Shown here: positions 23,921-31,451 of the stretch, piece after piece | Layout of the letters: every line of letters starts with the position of its first letter | Numbering within the stretch: position 1 is the first letter of the stretch | Assembly (NCBI GenBank): GCA_003218305.1 | Contig: QHMY01000044.1 | Span: 1 to 34,801, forward strand | Source of the DNA: Verrucomicrobiota bacterium | Lineage (GTDB): Bacteria > Verrucomicrobiota > Verrucomicrobiia > Chthoniobacterales > UBA10450 | DNA: 34,801 bases | Direction: 5' to 3' | The notes under the pieces: model-generated | Databases searched by the model: none | Seen by the model: the letters and a program-made list of their open reading frames with translations, nothing else | What the model was told of the DNA's origin: nothing | Translations under genes and position numbers: made by a program

Positions 23921-24379
23921 CTAAACGCGCGCAGTCCCGGCCAATTCCGTCGTGCAGTGCGGGCAGCGGGTGGCTTTGATCGGGATCGTCATCTGGCACG
24001 CCGGGCAATCCTTGGAAACCGGCGCGGCATCTTCGCTTGACCGCTTCATCCTGTTAAGCGCCCGAACGACCAGGAAAATGCAAAACGCAACGATGATGAA
24101 ATTGATCACCAGGGTAATGAAGTTGCCGTAGTTCCAGGTGATCGCGCCGGCCTTCACGGCATCGGCTGGGGTGAGGTAGGTCGCGCCGCCCGGGGCATCT
24201 TTGAGGACCAGGAATTTGTTGGAGAAATCAAGGCCGCCGGTCAGCAAACCGATCGGGGGCATCAGGATGTCCTTCACCAACGAGGTCACAATCCCTCCGA
24301 ACGCGGCCCCGATAATTACGCCGACAGCCAGGTCGATGGCGTTCCCTTTGATGGCGAACTCTTTGAATTCCTTGAACAT
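23921..24379 (-). CDS. mscL: Large-conductance mechanosensitive channel with C-terminal zinc ribbon
   Basis: MscL opens under membrane tension to release solutes during osmotic downshock. The 152-residue protein has the N-terminal helix [20 protein letters not shown], the first span with [21 protein letters not shown], a periplasmic loop and a second span ([19 protein letters not shown]). Instead of the usual charged cytoplasmic helix bundle, the C-terminus carries two CxxC knuckles, C125-P-A-C128 and C139-P-H-C142, a zinc-ribbon pattern. It lies 13 bp after leuS, probably cotranscribed. The zinc ribbon may bind metal or partners; its function is unknown. Confidence 0.93.
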   Translation of the reverse strand: MFKEFKEFAIKGNAIDLAVGVIIGAAFGGIVTSLVKDILMPPIGLLTGGLDFSNKFLVLKDAPGGATYLTPADAVKAGAITWNYGNFITLVINFIIVAFCIFLVVRALNRMKRSSEDAAPVSKDCPACQMTIPIKATRCPHCTTELAGTARV

Positions 24380-24392
24380 TCCCAGTGTTCTC

Positions 24393-27077
24393 TCAATTGG
24401 CGACCACGTTCACAAGCTTTTTGGGCACAACGACAACCTTGCGAATGGTCTGCTCGCCCACGGCATTTTGAACCTTAGGGTTGGAGCGTGCGGCGGTTTC
24501 GAGAGCGGCGTCGGTGGCATCGAGAGCCACGGTGATCTTGTCGCGGAACTTGCCGTTTACCTGCAGGACGATTTCGATTTCGTCTTCGATCAGGAGCCGC
24601 TCATCGTGCTCGGGCCAGGGCTGGGCGGTAATCTGGTCGCTCCCGGCAGGAAACTTCCGGGCCAGGGTTTGCCAGAGCTCCGAAGTGAGGTGAGGCGCAA
24701 ACGGATTCAACAGGACCAGGAGGGTGCGCAGAGCGGACAGAGGTTTGGCCGGCGCGTTGGTCAGCGCGTTCACCATGATCATCATCTGGGAGATCGCGGT
24801 ATTGAAGGAGAGCGTTTCGATGTCGCCGGTAACTTTCTTGATCGTGGCGTGCAGGATTTTCACCTCAGATTTCTGCGGATCCACGTCCTGCACCTCATCC
24901 GAAAGCACCCATTCCCCCGCCTGATTTTCCTCCATGATCAGGCGCCAGACGCGGGCCAGGAATCGCGAAACGCCTTCGACCCCCTTCATGCTCCACGGTT
25001 TCATTTGCTCCAGTGGCCCCATGAACATCTCGTAACAACGAAACGCATCCGCGCCGTGGATTTCTATGACGTCGATCGGATCGATCACGTTGCCCCAGCG
25101 TTTCGACATTTTGCGGCTGTCCTCGCCCAGGATCATGCCCTGATTGACCAGGCGCTGGAATGGCTCGGGGGTCGAGAGGTGCCCGAGATCGAAGAGCACT
25201 TTGTGCCAAAACCGGGCGTAAAGAAGATGCAGCACCGCATGCTCAACCCCGCCGATGTAAAGATCGACGCCCCCCGGCTTCGCTGGGAATGACGAAGGTC
25301 GAATGTCGAATGACGAAGTCCCGGCTGGTTCGGGTTTCGTCATTCCTTCGACATTCGTCATTTGTCCTTCGTCATTGCGCCCGCCCATCCAATATTGCTC
25401 CGGCTCGCGGCCCACGAACCGTTGGTCGTTCCCCGGATCGCAGTAGCGGAGGTAGTACCAACACGAACCCGCCCATTGCGGCATGGTGTTCGTTTCGCGC
25501 GACGCGTTGTCCGAATAACGAATCCAATCTTTCGCTTTCGCCAGCGGCGGTTCGCCGGTTCCGGTCGGCTTGAAATCGTCGAGCGCCGGCGGCTCCAGGG
25601 GGAGTTCCGATTCCGGCAGCGCTTCGTGTTTGCCCTCACGCCAGATTATTGGAAACGGCTCTCCCCAATAACGCTGACGGGAAAAAAGCCAGTCGCGCAG
25701 CTTGTAACGAGTGTCCCGCCGTCCGTGCCCGTTTTGCTCAAGCCAATCGATGATCCTGGCCGTCGCCTCCACTCGCGAAAGTCCGTTAAGCAGCGGCGAA
25801 TTAATGGCGGTTCCGATCCCGGTGTAGCCGATCGATTCCTCTGCCGTCTTTTCCGGCGCCTGGATGACGGGAACAATTTGCAGGCCGAATTTCTTCGCGA
25901 ACTCGAGATCGCGTTCATCGTGCGCCGGAACGCCCATGATCGCGCCCGTGCCGTAGCCCATCAGGACGTAGTCGGCGATCCAGATTGGAATCCGTTCCTG
26001 GTTCACCGGATTCATCGCGAACGCGCCCGTGAACGCGCCGGTCTTCTCCCTGGCCAGGTCGGTGCGTTCGAGGTCGGATTTCGTGGCGATTTCGGCCCGA
26101 TAGGCTTTGATCGACTCCCGCTGCTCGTCGGTCGTGATCTGATCGACCAAGGGATTTTCCGGAGCGATGACCATGTAGGTCGCGCCGTAGAGCGTGTCGG
26201 GTCGCGTCGTGAAGACTGAGATGGTAGGGACGCCGGGCTGCGGCGTCCGGTCGTCGCAGCGCGACGACCCTACCACAGCGAATCGAATCTCTGCGCCTTC
26301 GCTGCGTCCGATCCAATTCCGCTGGAGCGCTTTGAGGGAGTCGGGCCAATCCAGATCTTCGAGCCCGTCGAGCAAACGATCCGCGAGCGCCGTGATGCGC
26401 AACATCCATTGGCGCATCGGCCGGCGGACCACCGGGAAACCGCCCACTTCACTCTTGCCGTCGATGACCTCTTCGTTCGCCAGGACGGTGCCGAGTTCCT
26501 GACACCAATTCACCGGGACTTCAGCTACATAAGCGAGCCGCACGCTGTCGGGGTCATCGCCGCGGTAGCTGGAAATGGGCTCCGCTTTTTTCGTCTCCGG
26601 GTTGAACCAGGAATGATAGATCTGAAGGAAAATCCACTGGGTCCATTTGTAGTAGGCGGGATCGGTCGTGTTGACTTCGCGTTCCCAATCGTAGGAGAAA
26701 CCGATTCGTTTCAGCTGCGTCTTGAACTTGGCCACGTTCTCCCGGGTGGTGACGGCAGGATGCTGCCCGGTCTTGATCGCATACTGCTCGGCGGGGAGGC
26801 CAAATGCGTCCCAACCCATCGGGTGCAGGACGTTGAAGCCGCGCAGGCGTTTGTAGCGCGCGACAATGTCGGTCGCGGTGTATCCCTCAGGGTGTCCGAC
26901 GTGCAGCCCCGCCCCGCTGGGGTAGGGAAACATATCGAGCGCGTAATATTTCGGCTTCGCCGGGTCGAAATTCTCCTCGCCGGGGTTCGGCGCATGGAAC
27001 GAACGGTTCTGGTCCCAGATCGCCTGCCACTTCGGCTCGATCTGGTCGAAAGGATAAGGTTTGCGGCGCTCGCTCAT
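24393..27077 (-). CDS. leuS: Leucine--tRNA ligase carrying two in-frame palindromic insertions
   Basis: A class I synthetase charging tRNA-Leu and editing mischarged products. The 894-residue protein has the HIGH-type H59-V-G-H62, the CP1 editing domain with [14 protein letters not shown] from about residue 291, [30 protein letters not shown], and KMSKR at 656-660. It is about 50 residues longer than typical. Residues 268-286 ([13 protein letters not shown] region) and about 568-597 (with [10 protein letters not shown]) are encoded by palindromic elements at 26222-26275 and 25288-25376. Removing the first leaves a normal-looking junction. The frame is intact, and the gene is almost certainly functional because no other leuS is visible here. 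Confidence 0.95.
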   Translation of the reverse strand: MSERRKPYPFDQIEPKWQAIWDQNRSFHAPNPGEENFDPAKPKYYALDMFPYPSGAGLHVGHPEGYTATDIVARYKRLRGFNVLHPMGWDAFGLPAEQYAIKTGQHPAVTTRENVAKFKTQLKRIGFSYDWEREVNTTDPAYYKWTQWIFLQIYHSWFNPETKKAEPISSYRGDDPDSVRLAYVAEVPVNWCQELGTVLANEEVIDGKSEVGGFPVVRRPMRQWMLRITALADRLLDGLEDLDWPDSLKALQRNWIGRSEGAEIRFAVVGSSRCDDRTPQPGVPTISVFTTRPDTLYGATYMVIAPENPLVDQITTDEQRESIKAYRAEIATKSDLERTDLAREKTGAFTGAFAMNPVNQERIPIWIADYVLMGYGTGAIMGVPAHDERDLEFAKKFGLQIVPVIQAPEKTAEESIGYTGIGTAINSPLLNGLSRVEATARIIDWLEQNGHGRRDTRYKLRDWLFSRQRYWGEPFPIIWREGKHEALPESELPLEPPALDDFKPTGTGEPPLAKAKDWIRYSDNASRETNTMPQWAGSCWYYLRYCDPGNDQRFVGREPEQYWMGGRNDEGQMTNVEGMTKPEPAGTSSFDIRPSSFPAKPGGVDLYIGGVEHAVLHLLYARFWHKVLFDLGHLSTPEPFQRLVNQGMILGEDSRKMSKRWGNVIDPIDVIEIHGADAFRCYEMFMGPLEQMKPWSMKGVEGVSRFLARVWRLIMEENQAGEWVLSDEVQDVDPQKSEVKILHATIKKVTGDIETLSFNTAISQMMIMVNALTNAPAKPLSALRTLLVLLNPFAPHLTSELWQTLARKFPAGSDQITAQPWPEHDERLLIEDEIEIVLQVNGKFRDKITVALDATDAALETAARSNPKVQNAVGEQTIRKVVVVPKKLVNVVAN
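25288..25376. repeat. Inverted-repeat element (AATGACGAA family) inside leuS
   Basis: The left arm begins AATGACGAAGG (25288) with repeated GAATG(T/A)CGAA words. The right arm (25335-25376) reads as the reverse complement, ending CCTTCGTCATT, and is about eleven bases longer. On the leuS strand it is read without stop codons and contributes a peptide containing [10 protein letters not shown] between QYWMGG and VDLYIGG of the synthetase core. Confidence 0.85.
26222..26275. repeat. 54 bp BIME-like pair of REP units inside leuS
   Basis: Two head-to-head 27 bp units. Each begins TGGTAG when read from its outer end and continues as a hairpin: GGACGCC-loop-GGCGTCC on the plus strand (7 bp stem) and GGTCGTCGC-GCT-GCGACGACC on the minus strand (9 bp stem). 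The outer ends TGGTAGGG and CCCTACCA also pair. Both units are multiples of three and free of stops in the leuS frame, so 18 codons are added exactly. Confidence 0.92.
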
Positions 27078-27084
27078 GAGGAAA

Positions 27085-27151
27085 GAATCAGGAACACAGG
27101 AACGCAGGAAAGAAACTGAAAAATGTTCCTGCCTTCTTCTTTTCCTAATTC
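27085..27151. repeat. Inverted-repeat element between leuS and rdgB
   Basis: Left arm 27085-27110 (GAATCAGGAACACAGG...) pairs with right arm 27126-27151 at 21 of 26 positions, around a 15-base loop. It occupies most of the 84 bp divergent spacer between the leuS and rdgB start codons. A spurious upstream start for rdgB (27123) falls inside it. Confidence 0.75.
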
Positions 27152-27161
27152 ATTTTATTGG

Positions 27162-27764
27162 ATGCACCAGTTTTTGCTCGCCACCCGCAACTCGCACAAA
27201 ACCCGGGAATTCGCGGAGATCCTGGGTGAGGCGTTCGATATCCGTGACCTGGCGGACGCGCCGGAATTGCCGGTGATCGAAGAAACCGGCCTGACCTTTG
27301 AGGCGAACGCGATTCTCAAAGCGGTCGAGACGTCGAAACACAGTCAGGGGCTGGTCGTCGCGGATGACTCCGGCCTGGAAGTGGACGCCTTGAATGGGGC
27401 GCCCGGGATCTATTCTGCACGTTATGCGGGTGAAGACGCCACTGATGCGGAAAACGTCGCGAAACTCCTGGCGGCGCTCAACAGTGCTCCTGGTCCCCGT
27501 TCAGCGCGTTTTTGTTGCGTGCTCGCGCTCGTGCGGGAAGGAACGGTCCTGGGAACATTCCATGGCCTGGTCGAAGGAACGATCACGAGCGCACCTCGCG
27601 GGAACAGCGGATTCGGATACGATCCCGTGTTCCAACCAGAAGGTTTCGACCAAACCTTCGCGGAACTCGATCCAGCCGAGAAAAATCGAATAAGTCACCG
27701 TGCGCGCGCAATTCAGGCGTTGCGCCGGGCGCTGCTGGATCGGGCGAAAGAGAAACCGGACTAG
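27162..27764 (+). CDS. rdgB: XTP/dITP diphosphatase (RdgB/HAM1 family)
   Basis: This enzyme hydrolyses non-canonical purine nucleotides (dITP, XTP) to monophosphates, keeping them out of DNA and RNA. The 200-residue protein has the N-terminal LLATRNSHKTREF (Asn and Lys of the substrate site), VVADDSGLEVDALNGAPG with the catalytic Asp pair, GNSGFGYDPVF and the C-terminal SHRARA. The ATG at 27162 gives MHQFLLATRN, matching the family; the longer frame from 27123 starts in a repeat. It is divergent from leuS and convergent with exbD, sharing a CTAG at the two stop codons. Confidence 0.93.
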   Translation: MHQFLLATRNSHKTREFAEILGEAFDIRDLADAPELPVIEETGLTFEANAILKAVETSKHSQGLVVADDSGLEVDALNGAPGIYSARYAGEDATDAENVAKLLAALNSAPGPRSARFCCVLALVREGTVLGTFHGLVEGTITSAPRGNSGFGYDPVFQPEGFDQTFAELDPAEKNRISHRARAIQALRRALLDRAKEKPD

Positions 27765-28240
27765 GGTTTCGGCGGGGGCGGGGGCGCGGCTCCAGGGCCG
27801 GGCGGCGCGCCCGCTCCCGGCTCGCCCGTCGCAGTCTTGATCTGGTAGCCGATCTTCTGAATTCCAACTCCACGAGCCTGGTCCAGCACGGTGATCACGT
27901 CGCCATGCAGGGCGAGCTTGTCCGCGCTAATGGAGATCTTCACGTCCTTATTCGCTTTGAACATTTCGGACAAGCGAGGAAGTACCTGGTCGCTGGCCAT
28001 CATCACGTTGTCGAAGTAAATGACATTTCCTTCGGACACCCGGATCGAGACGTAATCCTTTTTCTGATCCGGCGGGATTGGCGGGCTATTTGCCGACGGC
28101 AGATTGACGCGGATGCCCTTCATGTGGGTCTGCGTAAGGCTCACCATCATGAAACTGGCGAGCAGAAAGAACATGATGTCGATCAACGGAATGATCTCAA
28201 TCCGTGCATGTTTTTTCGGGATTGGGGACCGCATTTTCAT
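27761..28240 (-). CDS. exbD: ExbD/TolR family biopolymer transport protein (second set, distal copy)
   Basis: A 159-residue protein with a short cytoplasmic start, the span IEIIPLIDIMFFLLASFMMVSL carrying the channel Asp, and a periplasmic domain. It ends in a Gly/Pro-rich tail of about 25 residues (GAGAPPGPGAAPPPPPKP) not seen in the sister copy at 28876. The first 40 residues of the two copies are almost identical, so they arose by duplication. It is the last gene of exbB - exbD - tonB - exbD, one base after tonB. Its stop overlaps that of rdgB. Confidence 0.9.
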   Translation of the reverse strand: MKMRSPIPKKHARIEIIPLIDIMFFLLASFMMVSLTQTHMKGIRVNLPSANSPPIPPDQKKDYVSIRVSEGNVIYFDNVMMASDQVLPRLSEMFKANKDVKISISADKLALHGDVITVLDQARGVGIQKIGYQIKTATGEPGAGAPPGPGAAPPPPPKP

Positions 28241-28241
28241 A

Positions 28242-28871
28242 TTAGTACGATGCCCCAGTCATGGTGAAAGTGATCGGGATCCGAACTCTCGGGACCGTCC
28301 CAGGCTTGAACCTGGCGCGTCGGAAAGCCGAGGTCGCCGCGTTATCCAAAATGGGACTTCCGGTACTCGCTCCCATGCTCGCATCGGTTACGCTCCCATC
28401 CGGGCCAACCGAAACAACGATCGTTCCGCTCCCGGTGATCTTCGATCGTCGGGCTTCATACGGGTATTCAATGCGAGGCTTGTAAACCATGGCTGCCTTG
28501 CCCGTGGGAGCCGGCCCGGTCGTCCCGGGGCTCGTGGGGCGCGCGATCGGTGCCACCGGCTTGTTTGACGGTGGACGCTTTGGCGGCGGCGTGGGCTTTT
28601 CTTCGACAAATTCGGGCTGCTGCTCCGGAATGGCGTCGGGCGGGGGTGGTGGAGGCGGCTCTTCTTCCGGAGGCGGCGTGGGCATCGGCGGCTCGGGCGC
28701 CGTGTCGAGGGATAACTCTACCGCTTCGGGAAGGTCTGATAGATCGGCCGGTGGGGGCTCGGCGGGATGAATCGACGCGATCACCACCGCGGCGAAGTGG
28801 ACTGCGAGAGCTCCCCCGATGGCGGTGAATACCTGCCACCGTGGCGGAGGACGATAAAGCAGCGGACCCAT
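28242..28871 (-). CDS. tonB: TonB family energy-transducing protein (second set)
   Basis: A 209-residue protein with an N-terminal anchor (VFTAIGGALAVHFAAVVIASI, including the His typical of TonB) and a Pro/Glu-rich linker from about residue 37 to 125. The C-terminal domain has IEYPYEARRSKITGSGTIVVSV and DGSVTDASMGASTGSPILDNAA. The YP motif and the GSG-V-V-DG pattern are those of canonical TonB C-termini that touch the TonB box of outer-membrane receptors. It lies between two exbD genes. No TonB-dependent receptor is in the window, so the cargo is unknown. Confidence 0.88.
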   Translation of the reverse strand: MGPLLYRPPPRWQVFTAIGGALAVHFAAVVIASIHPAEPPPADLSDLPEAVELSLDTAPEPPMPTPPPEEEPPPPPPPDAIPEQQPEFVEEKPTPPPKRPPSNKPVAPIARPTSPGTTGPAPTGKAAMVYKPRIEYPYEARRSKITGSGTIVVSVGPDGSVTDASMGASTGSPILDNAATSAFRRARFKPGTVPRVRIPITFTMTGASY

Positions 28872-28875
28872 AACG

Positions 28876-29304
28876 CTATTTTGAAAGGCCAGAGAGGGCC
28901 TCGCTCTTTATTTCAAAGGAAATCTTGTTGAAGCCCGAACTGCGGATTTCGTCCAACATACGGGTCACATTACCGTGCAGGCTCTCTCGGTCGGCCCGAA
29001 TGAAAATCTTGGCGTCGGGCGAGGTGAGGTAAACCTGGCGAAGCTTGGGCAGAATTCCCTCCAGCGGAATTTTGTCCTTGTCCCAATAGTAATACCCGTC
29101 GCGATCTACGGACAACGCGATGTATTCCTTCTTGTTTTGGGTGACACCCGATTTGCCGGTGGGGAGAGTTACCTTCATCCCCTTCATCACCGTCTGGCTC
29201 AGGCTCACCATCATGAAGCTCGCCAGCAAAAAGAACATGATGTCGATCAACGGAATGATCTCGATCCGCGCTTTTTTGTGGGGAATGGGCGAGCCTAATT
29301 CCAT
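28876..29304 (-). CDS. exbD: ExbD/TolR family biopolymer transport protein (second set, proximal copy)
   Basis: A 142-residue protein with a basic start (IPHKKARIEII), the membrane span PLIDIMFFLLASFMMVSL with its key Asp, and a periplasmic domain. It is four bases upstream of tonB and nine after exbB. The periplasmic half differs considerably from the distal copy while the membrane half is conserved. This suggests a shared channel but different periplasmic contacts. Confidence 0.9.
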   Translation of the reverse strand: MELGSPIPHKKARIEIIPLIDIMFFLLASFMMVSLSQTVMKGMKVTLPTGKSGVTQNKKEYIALSVDRDGYYYWDKDKIPLEGILPKLRQVYLTSPDAKIFIRADRESLHGNVTRMLDEIRSSGFNKISFEIKSEALSGLSK

Positions 29305-29313
29305 ATTCAGCCC

Positions 29314-30240
29314 CTAGATTGAAGAACGGGTCGCGGAACTTGGAGTGGCTCCGGTGATTTCCACCTGTTTCAATTTGCTTTGCGCTTCCAACATAACTTC
29401 GAGGTTCGTTGCCGCAGTCTGTAGTTCGAACTCTAAGTTAGACACGCGGGACGTGAAAAAGTTAAAGGGAATCAGCGCAAAAATCGCGATTCCGAGACCG
29501 CACGCCGTGGCGATAAGCGCTTCGGCGATACCGCCCGTTACCGCCGTGACGGCCAATTCTTCATTACCCAGCGAAGCGAATGACCTCATCAGACCGGTAA
29601 TCGTGCCCAACAATCCGAGCAACGGAGCGAGGGTTACGAGGGTGTCCATCACCACCAGGAAACGGCCCGCACGTTTAATCTCGATGCCGGCGGCGACCTG
29701 TAACGCACCCTGCAGAGAAGCGTGCTGATGGTTCAGTCCATTCCACATCATGCGCAAAACCGGGTCGCGCGAATCGCGGGACAACCGGGAAGCCTCGGCC
29801 ACATCGCCCACTTCGATGGCGGTAAAGACCTTCTCAATCCGCTTGGGATCGCGGCGCATCCAACGCCCGAGCCACCAGAAAATGCGCTCCAGCACCACGG
29901 CCAGGGCCACGATCGACACCACCAGGATCGGATACATGATGTAGCCGCCCTTGTTGAAGTTATCGATGAGGAAATTACCGGTCAGGTTCTCTTCCGTCTT
30001 TGGCGCCTCTTTGCTCGCGGTCGCCCCCGGTGAGGCGTTGGCCAGCGGGGTGACGCTCGCCATTGCGGTCGCCGGCGTCATGCCTGCGACGGGTGACATC
30101 CCGGCCGCGGGCGACATTGCAGCAGCGGGCGAAATCCCGGCCGCCGGGCTGGCCGCCGCGGGTGGGGGAGGCGGCGGTTGGCCAAAGGAGGACAACGCGA
30201 GAGTGATGGAGCAGAGGCTGGCGATTAGCAGTGTTTTCAT
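29314..30240 (-). CDS. exbB: ExbB/TolQ/MotA proton channel protein with exported N-terminal repeat region (second set)
   Basis: A 308-residue protein. It starts with a signal-peptide-like segment (KTLLIASLCSITLALSSFG), then a poly-Pro run and five tandem six-residue repeats (consensus SPAAGM) at residues 31-60. A linker follows, then the ExbB core: spans near 103-123, about 210-232 (VTLAPLLGLLGTITGLM) and about 250-275 (ALIATACGLGIAIFALIP). The N-terminal extension should lie in the periplasm, possibly to bind TonB or the wall. The start is the ATG at 30240; an upstream ATG would add 46 residues lacking a signal. First gene of exbB - exbD - tonB - exbD. Confidence 0.88.
   Translation of the reverse strand: MKTLLIASLCSITLALSSFGQPPPPPPAAASPAAGISPAAAMSPAAGMSPVAGMTPATAMASVTPLANASPGATASKEAPKTEENLTGNFLIDNFNKGGYIMYPILVVSIVALAVVLERIFWWLGRWMRRDPKRIEKVFTAIEVGDVAEASRLSRDSRDPVLRMMWNGLNHQHASLQGALQVAAGIEIKRAGRFLVVMDTLVTLAPLLGLLGTITGLMRSFASLGNEELAVTAVTGGIAEALIATACGLGIAIFALIPFNFFTSRVSNLEFELQTAATNLEVMLEAQSKLKQVEITGATPSSATRSSI
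30061..30150 (-). repeat. Five tandem 18 bp repeats encoding (S/T)PxxxM units in ExbB
   Basis: The region encodes SPAAGI, SPAAAM, SPAAGM, SPVAGM and TPATAM in a row. The 18 bp units are similar at DNA level, so the copy number may vary between strains by slippage or recombination without breaking frame. Confidence 0.8.
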
Positions 30241-30447
30241 AGGGTTGATTGGAAAGTTTTTTTCCCGGCTCGAATTTGGATCAGGATTTCTGCTTCTTTT
30301 ATCCTCAATCAGGCAAGCTTGAGTCCAGCAAAACTTTCGCGTTTGTCTTTTTGGCGTTTCGGACTTTGACGAGGCCACTAAACATATTTCGCATCATCCG
30401 ACGGTTTGGGCCGTAGCTTAGGTTGAGGAAATTGCGGCTGGAAAGAA

Positions 30448-31224
30448 CTATTTTCGTGATCCTCCGCCAAGCCCAACGGAGTTGCGCAAGGGCGGCCAAT
30501 CTCCCAATCGCGCTTCCAGTTCGTCGCCCGGCTGGATTGGCCCCACCCCGGAAGGCGTCCCGGTCAGGATAAGATCGCCCGGCAGGAGGGTGAGAGACTG
30601 GCTGGCAAAGGCGACGATTTCCGCCACCGAATAAATCATCTGGCTCGTCCGCGCCTGTTGTTTCACCTCGCCATTCTGGCGCAGGGTGATTTCCAGATCG
30701 CGGACGTCGACTTCCCGATAAACGAACGGTCCGACCGGCGTGTAGGTATCGAATGACTTGCAGCGTCCGAACTGTTTCTCGGACGTCTGCAGATCGCGAT
30801 CGCTGATATCTTCGCCGAGCGTATAACCGAAAACATGCTCGAGCGCCCGGTCGACGCTCACATTCTTCGCGGTCGTCCCAAGGACGATTCCCAATTCCAC
30901 CTCGAAATCGGTTTTATGCTCCGGGAAAGCGATCTCGATGGTGCCGCCATGAGGGAGAAGCGAGGTAGGCGCTTTGAACCAGATCAACGGGGTGCCGAGC
31001 GGTGTCCGCTTCATCTCCTTGATGTGATCGGCGTAATTAAGGCCGACCGCGATGAGCTTGCTAGGTGCGACGGGCAGATCGATTTGAAGGTCGCCCAGCG
31101 GCAGGACCCGACCGTAGAATTCCACCCCCAGCCAATACGGTTTCGTCAGGACATGGACGGAATCACCCCGCACCTCGCCGTAGAAAAGTTCGCCGTTGGA
31201 TCTAAAGCCGCCAAAAGTTTGCAT
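30448..31224 (-). CDS. Fumarylacetoacetate hydrolase family protein
   Basis: A 258-residue FAH-fold enzyme acting on a beta-diketo or hydroxydienoate acid, as in aromatic catabolism or oxaloacetate tautomerisation. Visible motifs are GLNYADHIKEM, WFKAPTSLLPHG, the metal-binding FEVELGIVLG (E108 and E110), GEDISDRDLQ (D139), KSFDTYTPVGPF (K156) and the C-terminal GDLILTGTPSGVG. The ATG at 31224 gives MQTFGGFRSNGELFYGEV; an ATG at 31272 is the alternative. Further upstream the frame runs into a palindrome (31341-31427), so longer versions are rejected. The 207 bp between its stop and the exbB start hold no clear signal. Confidence 0.88.
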   Translation of the reverse strand: MQTFGGFRSNGELFYGEVRGDSVHVLTKPYWLGVEFYGRVLPLGDLQIDLPVAPSKLIAVGLNYADHIKEMKRTPLGTPLIWFKAPTSLLPHGGTIEIAFPEHKTDFEVELGIVLGTTAKNVSVDRALEHVFGYTLGEDISDRDLQTSEKQFGRCKSFDTYTPVGPFVYREVDVRDLEITLRQNGEVKQQARTSQMIYSVAEIVAFASQSLTLLPGDLILTGTPSGVGPIQPGDELEARLGDWPPLRNSVGLGGGSRK

Positions 31225-31340
31225 GCCCAATAAAGAGCGGTAGGGCGAGACTCTGTCGAGCCGACAAAACATTGCGGGCTTGAGGAGAATCGAGGGCAAC
31301 CATTCCGGCTGCTGAATCGTCGTTGAACCGCAGCTGCCGT

Positions 31341-31427
31341 TCGTCCTCGTCCTCGTCCGTCGTTCTCGTCCTCGATTCCCTCTTTTCCGGAACGAGGACG
31401 AGGGACGGCGACGAGGACGAGGACGAG
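31341..31427. repeat. Inverted-repeat element, CGTCCTCGTC family
   Basis: The left arm (31341-31380) is built of CGTCCT/CGTTCT words; the right arm (about 31387-31427) is its approximate reverse complement with CGAGGACGAG words. The loop is short and contains CTTTTCC. It lies between the phosphodiester glycosidase-like gene and the FAH gene. It also generates a false Arg-rich N-terminal extension of the FAH frame. Confidence 0.82.
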
Positions 31428-31451
31428 AAAATCGCGCGTGACGATTCAGCT

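Noticed and set aside
27123-27161. Earlier start for rdgB
   Set aside because: The codons fall inside the inverted repeat, and the family begins near LLATRN.
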